Positions 59,009 through 64,000 of a DNA stretch of 64,000 nt are shown in pieces; position 1 is the stretch's first letter; each line of letters opens with the position of its first letter. Location of the stretch: positions 89,078,162-89,142,161 of the forward strand of contig NC_092859.1 in the NCBI RefSeq assembly GCF_032062135.1, given 5' to 3'. This DNA comes from Pyxicephalus adspersus. Taxonomy: Eukaryota; Chordata; Amphibia; Anura; Pyxicephalidae. The notes beneath the pieces were generated by a model. It did not search any database. It was not told the origin of the DNA and saw only the letters and a program-made list of their open reading frames with translations. The position numbers were made by a program, and so were the translations under genes.

Positions 59009-59086
59009 CAGATACAAAAGCTGCGACGAGAGCTGATCGCTTCACAAGAAAAAGTTGCAACATTGACATCTCAGTTGTCTGCAAAT
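59009..59086 (+). CDS. nav3: NAV3 coiled-coil exon, residues 1252-1277
   Basis: A 78-base exon, donor AAT|GTGAGT. It encodes QIQKLRRELIASQEKVATLT followed by SQLSAN. The Leu/Ile/Val spacing is that of a coiled coil. Human NAV3 has QIHKLRRELVASQEKVATLT. The acceptor is TAG followed directly by CAG; the TAG is used if Gln is the first residue, as in human. Phase 0 on both sides. Confidence 0.94.
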
Positions 59087-61070
59087 GTGAGTACTGAATA
59101 AAGGCAGCTGAACCTGCAGCATAAAAAGGACTGTCATAAAGCAAATATACCCTGTGATTAGATAAAAAGAAAAGAGAAAAAAAAGCTACCCTACATTTCA
59201 TGGTGCATGTCAGCTTTGGAGCCATGACACATTGAATAGAATTGACTTCTAGTGTGTGGCATGTGAGAAAGATTGCTTATCAGAACGTAATCACACAAGT
59301 GTATCACCATGTCACAGTTTCCTTATGAGATTATTCAAAAAGTACAGATATGTCCCAGCCATGGCCAAACCACTGTATTTATAAATGGCTCTAAAACCTT
59401 AAAGAATCGTGCATGTCACATCTCCTCAGTGCTGCTTGGGGGATGTGAAATTATTATGTTCCAGATGTCTTAGGTTGTTTATAAAGCACTGCTATCTGCT
59501 TTATAATTGGTGTTCTTCGAATCTAGTGAAACCCCATTCATTAAAACGACAAATTGCCTGTATTATAAAAAAGTGTAAAGCAGGTGATATGACAAGGATT
59601 TCCTCTCTGCATGTGGATAAAATATATTTACAATGCCAACATAGTGTAGACCATTTACAACATTGTCCTGCAAGCAGGGATGAGCTGTATTTTATTTGGC
59701 AAGGTGACCAAATAATGGCAAAAACACCACTATGATGCCATTCATTGGCTATAAGTTTGGTTTGTTGTAGTGACCACTGCTAATGTGGAATACAATGATG
59801 GGAAAAAATTGTTATGCTCAGAGTAGGAAGTGAGAAGAAATCTTCCAAATTGTAAATTGTTTGGGTACCAAGAATCTAAAGCTGGCCATGCAACTTGTAG
59901 TCTGAACATGCAATTTATATTCCGTCTACTTTAGATCTTCTAACACTGAGTAGTAAAAACCCCATATTAAATACCCATTCCAGTATCTAGTATCTAGTCA
60001 GGTAGGCTTCTGTGCTAGAAAATAAAATAGGGAGACAAGTAATAAGAGGAAATCCCCCTCCATGGGACAAATATAGCAAAACAGTTACCTGACCTGGGTT
60101 TAACCCTACTATTTTAAAATCTGTACCCTTCAGTTTGTACTTATATTTTAAAAATATATCCTATATATATCTTATAAATATATGTTGCTACTGTGTTAAT
60201 TTTAAAAGGGATTGTGACAGTTTAGTATAAATGAATACAGCTAGGAAAAGTAGGAAATTATCTGGTATGTATGCACCTAACAATCTAAAAAGGAATTGCA
60301 GTAGGAATGGGTTGGATAAACGCCAGATTAGGTTGCTCTGACTCATCCCAGTCCTTCCTTTTTTCTTTCCTGCTCACACAAATATCACTGTCAGCTGAGT
60401 TTTCTTTTCTCTGACAGATTGCCCCCAGCAGCTGAATCCCCATTGCTTTATGATGTATATTATTAGGTCTCAGCAACTTGGCAAATTCTTGAATGGAGAC
60501 AGGCCTTTGATTGACGTTATAGAATGACCTAAATACAACTAAAGATATCTTGCAAAGGCAAATTAAAGGCTTGTCATAAAACAAGGTGTCTAGTCCATTC
60601 ATTTTCTTCCTATGTGCTACAGCTCTGGCAATATGTTCTTTATAATGAGTATCTGGGCAGACTTTCCCTTAATTTTTTTAGTAATGGATATAAATCGTTT
60701 TACATTAGAAGTAGTGTATTTTTTTTCTATCAAAATCAACCAGAGGGCAGAGGAACAATAATATTTATTTGTATAAAAATTGAAAGCTATTTTCTACTGG
60801 ACAATATAACAATGGTGATAAATTGTTGCCCATATTTTATAGCAAATCATGTAGCTTATACAGTTTTTTGTTCTAGGCCATGAAAAATAAGGCATTTTTC
60901 TGCTACATATGATTTTCATTTATCAGTAATTGAAGATGACCAAAATCATTGATAAGAGGAAGGGCAATCCAGCTATATATCTCTGTATATGTACTGAGTG
61001 CTGGTTTATGTACTAAAAATGTGAGCGCTTGATGCCTGTTTTATGATTTCTTTCTTTTCATTATTTCCAG
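59087..61070 (+). other. nav3: nav3 intron (2.0 kb)
   Basis: Plain AT-rich intron; nothing that I can name. The acceptor is ttatttccag at 61070. Confidence 0.85.
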
Positions 61071-61154
61071 TCTCATTTAGTGGCGGCTTTTGAAAAGAGC
61101 TTAGGAAATATGACTGGACGACTGCAAAGCCTGACAATGACAGCCGAACAAAAG
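61071..61154 (+). CDS. nav3: NAV3 coiled-coil exon, residues 1278-1305
   Basis: An 84-base exon, donor AAG|GTACGT. It encodes SHLVAAFEKSLGNMTGRLQS, LTMTAEQK. Human NAV3 has AHLVAAFEKSLGNMTGRLQS. Continues the coiled coil. Phase 0 on both sides. Confidence 0.95.
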
Positions 61155-62564
61155 GTACGTTGAGAAAGGCTCAAAAGCATTTGAACACTAAAGCTTATAC
61201 AGCAATGAAATTTGAAAAGGAATATAAACTGTAATAGCATGACAAGCTTTGATCCATCACTCTTTTTAACCAAATGCTTCCAGTAGGTTATATTTTACAT
61301 ATATATATGTTAGATGTATAATTATACATAGCAAAGGGGAGGAATGGAACCCAGGTCAAATGTTCTCCACTTTCTGCATAACCACTTGGTAGACTTATTC
61401 TCTCTGTCCTGGTGACCTTTATCAGCAAGAAAGAAAGTAATGGGAAATTCAAAATTAGTTGTCACCAGAACACAGAGGATAAATCTTTCAATGTCTAAAA
61501 AGACAAAGCTGCAAAACAATAGCTTTTAACATCAGGTCAAAACATGCCCACTTTGTTAGGGATTATAATTGCATGGAACACCTAATTGGTGTATAGATTT
61601 TGGTCACTTGGTAATCCCATGGGTGTTCTTTTTCAGTTAACCACACATTTTTACTGGTTTATTGATAGCAACTTATGTGATTTCAAAGTGACCAAGATTC
61701 TTCCACTTACCAAACCATGATATAACATAAGGTGGTCATCCTGGCATATGGTGCCATGTTTGGAATTGAGCTCATGCTCCTAGAGAGTAGCACCTTTGCT
61801 TTTCTCTAGTCTATATAAATCCTTGCATACTTGCAGTCTGTGTCTTTTTAAATGAAGACAGCTCTATAGAATTAAAGCGACATATCACTTTTAACGAAAG
61901 GGTTAAAATATGACTTCTATCTTAGAGAGCAATTACGCTTACTTTGTAGGCATTTTTCTACAGGACAATAAACGAAGGGAAGTTGCCCATACTTGGCACA
62001 GAGCAAACAAACAGAAACAGGGTTTCAGCCAATTCCTTTCCAATTTAAGCCAACTCTATTCAAAACAAGAAATGTTTTGTCTCTATGTACACTTTATTGA
62101 CAAGTTTCAAATTTTAAACCTCCTACAAGTATGAAAATATATCATTATTATGACAAAGCGACTACCATGCAACAAAAAAGCCTGTTGTGAGGCATATTAC
62201 AACAGATCAATAATAATAACATCCTGCTGTTAAATACATAGAGTTCTGTCTAGTGGCTACTACAAAGAATTATATCAAAAGACATGAACAACAAAACAAT
62301 CATCCTGCTATTACATACAAATGATTCTGCTCTCAAGAATGATTGAATGTCCTTGCTGCATTCAGACTGCTCTTTTGTAAGCCCCCATGTGATTGCAGAA
62401 ATATTACAGGGCTGCCCTTTCTACTTAAATCATATTTTGTATTCTGTCTCAGTACTGTCAGAAATCAGCAGGTCAAATACACACTACTGTAATACCATAT
62501 ACATGTATTTCTTTACATCTGCATCTGTGGTTAAAATATGTTGTCATGAGTTTCTGTGTTTCAG
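61155..62564 (+). other. nav3: nav3 intron (1.4 kb)
   Basis: Plain AT-rich intron, no named feature. The acceptor is tgtttcag at 62564. Confidence 0.85.
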
Positions 62565-62676
62565 GAGTCAGAGCTCATTGAGCTTCGAGAAACAATAGAA
62601 ATGCTGAAGACTCAGAATGCCGCAGCACAGGCTGCAATCCAAGGAGCATTGAATGGTTCTGATCACAATTACAGAG
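62565..62676 (+). CDS. nav3: NAV3 coiled-coil exon, residues 1306-1343
   Basis: A 112-base exon, donor G|GTATCT. It encodes ESELIELRETIEMLKTQNAA, AQAAIQGALNGSDHNYR. The first part is the end of the coiled coil; human NAV3 has ESELIELRETIEMLKAQN. DHNYR replaces human DHPPK. Phase 0 in, phase 1 out. Confidence 0.95.
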
Positions 62677-63524
62677 GTATCTGTTTTATTCATACCATGT
62701 TTTTAAGCAAAGTGTATCTTTAATGTATCAAATATCAATTCATAGAGCATTGAAAAATATATATTTTTTTAAAGACAAGGCCTTTATATAATGGTGCATC
62801 TTCAACACTGTATTGGTGGTTCAAGGGTGTACAGCAAACAAATGCTACCAATACAATGCCCTCTTTCAATAGATTTCTGAAGGCAAACCAATTATTTAAT
62901 TTCTGGTTGTTTGACTTGTGTATGAAGGTCACAAATGGAAATGGTAAATCTTATCCGTATTGCATAGAAATAATTCAAGATAATAAAGTACGATATTGCT
63001 CCTATGTTTTGGAGAACTCTTTGTAATAAATATAAAACCAAGATAATCCACTCAAAGCAATAACCTTACTAACTCATCAAATGCAAGTCTGAATGTGAGC
63101 ACATGAAAAAAGTAAACCGTTATAAAATATAGTTTGTCACATGGTTTTGCTGAAGATATTTTGACGTTCGCATGCACAAACATAATATGTCCCCTCCCAT
63201 AATTTAAACCATATCAAGTAGTGTTGCGTTACAATGTAAAATATAGTATATTCAATGCTTTATATATTAGAAAACAATTTATGGTATATGGTAATATAGA
63301 TACGGCCCTTCAGTAAAGCTGGCAAAATGTTTACTTGTTTAAATCTTTACTTGTAATCATCAAAATACAATTACATTAATAGAAAAATAAACACTGATTA
63401 CACAGGGGAAAACAACATCCATGTAATATTTTTCCAGGCTTTTCTCTACAGCTAACAAAGCTTTGTGCAGATGTTATGTGTGTATTGTGGACATTTATTG
63501 TATCTTGCATATACTCATTAGCAG
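62677..63524 (+). other. nav3: nav3 intron (848 bases)
   Basis: Plain AT-rich intron. It ends in a TAGCAG tandem acceptor (63519-63524). Confidence 0.85.
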
Positions 63525-63646
63525 ATATGAAGATTAAAAGGCAACATTCCTCTGAAAGTGTTTCCAGTATCAACAGTGCTGCAAGTCATTCTAGCATTGG
63601 TAGCGCTAATGATGTTGATTCCAAAAAAAAGAAGAAGAAAAATTGG
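63525..63646 (+). CDS. nav3: NAV3 Ser-rich/poly-Lys exon, residues 1343-1383
   Basis: A 122-base exon, donor TGG|GTAAGT. It encodes DMKIKRQHSSESVSSINSAA, SHSSIGSANDVDS and then six Lys followed by NW. Human NAV3 has RIRRQHSSESVSSINSATSH and the same Lys run. The start is set at the second acceptor of a TAGCAG tandem because that keeps the human spacing. The poly-Lys lies just before the next exon (outside the window), which in NAV3 continues VNSRGSELRSSF. Confidence 0.94.
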
Positions 63647-64000
63647 GTAAGTATCTTTTTTATTGCATAAAGATTAGTGGGTGACGTTATTTTATAGTAC
63701 ATTAAATGCCTTTGGTGTTTGTTCAGCAAACCTTAATGTGCACTTCAGGTCACATAGCCATACAGGAAATGTTGCAAAGGTTCTAAACATACACTCTCTA
63801 ACTCTATCCAAATCTGTTTGATGGTGTTGGTGTAATAGGGCATAGCTTTCCTACATTTGTACATGGCATAGAAGTTGGCATTTCAGAAGCACCTGATGTT
63901 GACAGTGAGGTTATGCAAAGCAGTATGGTTGGCCGGTACCATAGATGAAAAGTAGCCCTGGGCATGATACTCTCAAAATCTAGTATAAATATATATATAT
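63647..64000 (+). other. nav3: nav3 intron, 5' end only
   Basis: AT-rich intron cut by the window end. Nothing recognisable. Confidence 0.85.

Larger units (their letters stand above)
1..64000 (+). other. nav3: neuron navigator 3 gene body, internal part
   Basis: Eighteen plus-strand exons join without a frame break into 1,383 codons. Every border is GT-AG and each split codon is completed correctly by the next exon. NAV proteins are large microtubule plus-end proteins of neurons, with an N-terminal calponin-homology domain (longest isoforms), a Ser/Pro/basic middle, coiled coils and a C-terminal AAA-type ATPase-like domain. Only the middle and the first coiled coil are here. NAV3 is preferred over NAV1 and NAV2 because recalled human NAV3 matches almost residue by residue, for example SKPWRSKSMNVKHSATSTML in the first exon and RMRTVKNIADLRQNLEETMS later. 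The window begins in an intron and ends in an intron. Identification is from memory of the family, not from a search. Confidence 0.95.

Overview
The window is a vertebrate intronic/exonic stretch from the middle of one large plus-strand gene, neuron navigator 3 (nav3). Eighteen exons, read in order with matching splice phases and GT-AG borders, give 4,148 coding bases and 1,383 continuous codons. The protein matches what I know of NAV3: the Ser/Pro/Lys-rich microtubule-binding middle with SxIP-type EB-binding motifs, then a coiled coil and the Lys-rich stretch before the C-terminal part. The N-terminal calponin-homology exons and the C-terminal AAA-type exons lie outside the window. Introns are AT-rich and full of small inverted-repeat DNA transposons, Tc1 relics and a Tx1/L1-type LINE. 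This mix points to an amphibian, most likely a frog, but the species cannot be fixed from sequence alone. One ambiguous base (22664) shows it is a draft assembly.

Layout: 1-8223 holds one large 970-base exon and a 116-base exon. 8224-24123 is a 15.9-kb intron with a nearly complete but dead antisense LINE (about 8621-13501), a hAT-type element with target duplication (15322-15751) and, at 18927-19467, an alternative coding first exon. 24124-29486 has three exons. 29487-43209 is a 13.7-kb exonless intron with Tc1 and MITE remains. 43210-54276 has the dense run of Ser-rich exons. 54277-64000 has the small coiled-coil exons, including a 24-base microexon.

The most informative observation is the alternative first exon. 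It starts with an ATG directly behind an in-frame stop, encodes 180 residues plus one split codon, and splices in phase into the exon at 24124. Its N-terminus resembles the N-terminus of the paralogue NAV1, so the locus appears able to make a shorter navigator without the calponin-homology domain. Other splicing points worth testing are a candidate 54-base cassette exon, two NAGNAG acceptors, a tandem donor and a TA microsatellite just before an acceptor. I saw no CRISPR, operon, prokaryotic or unknown multi-gene system; this is a single-gene animal locus.
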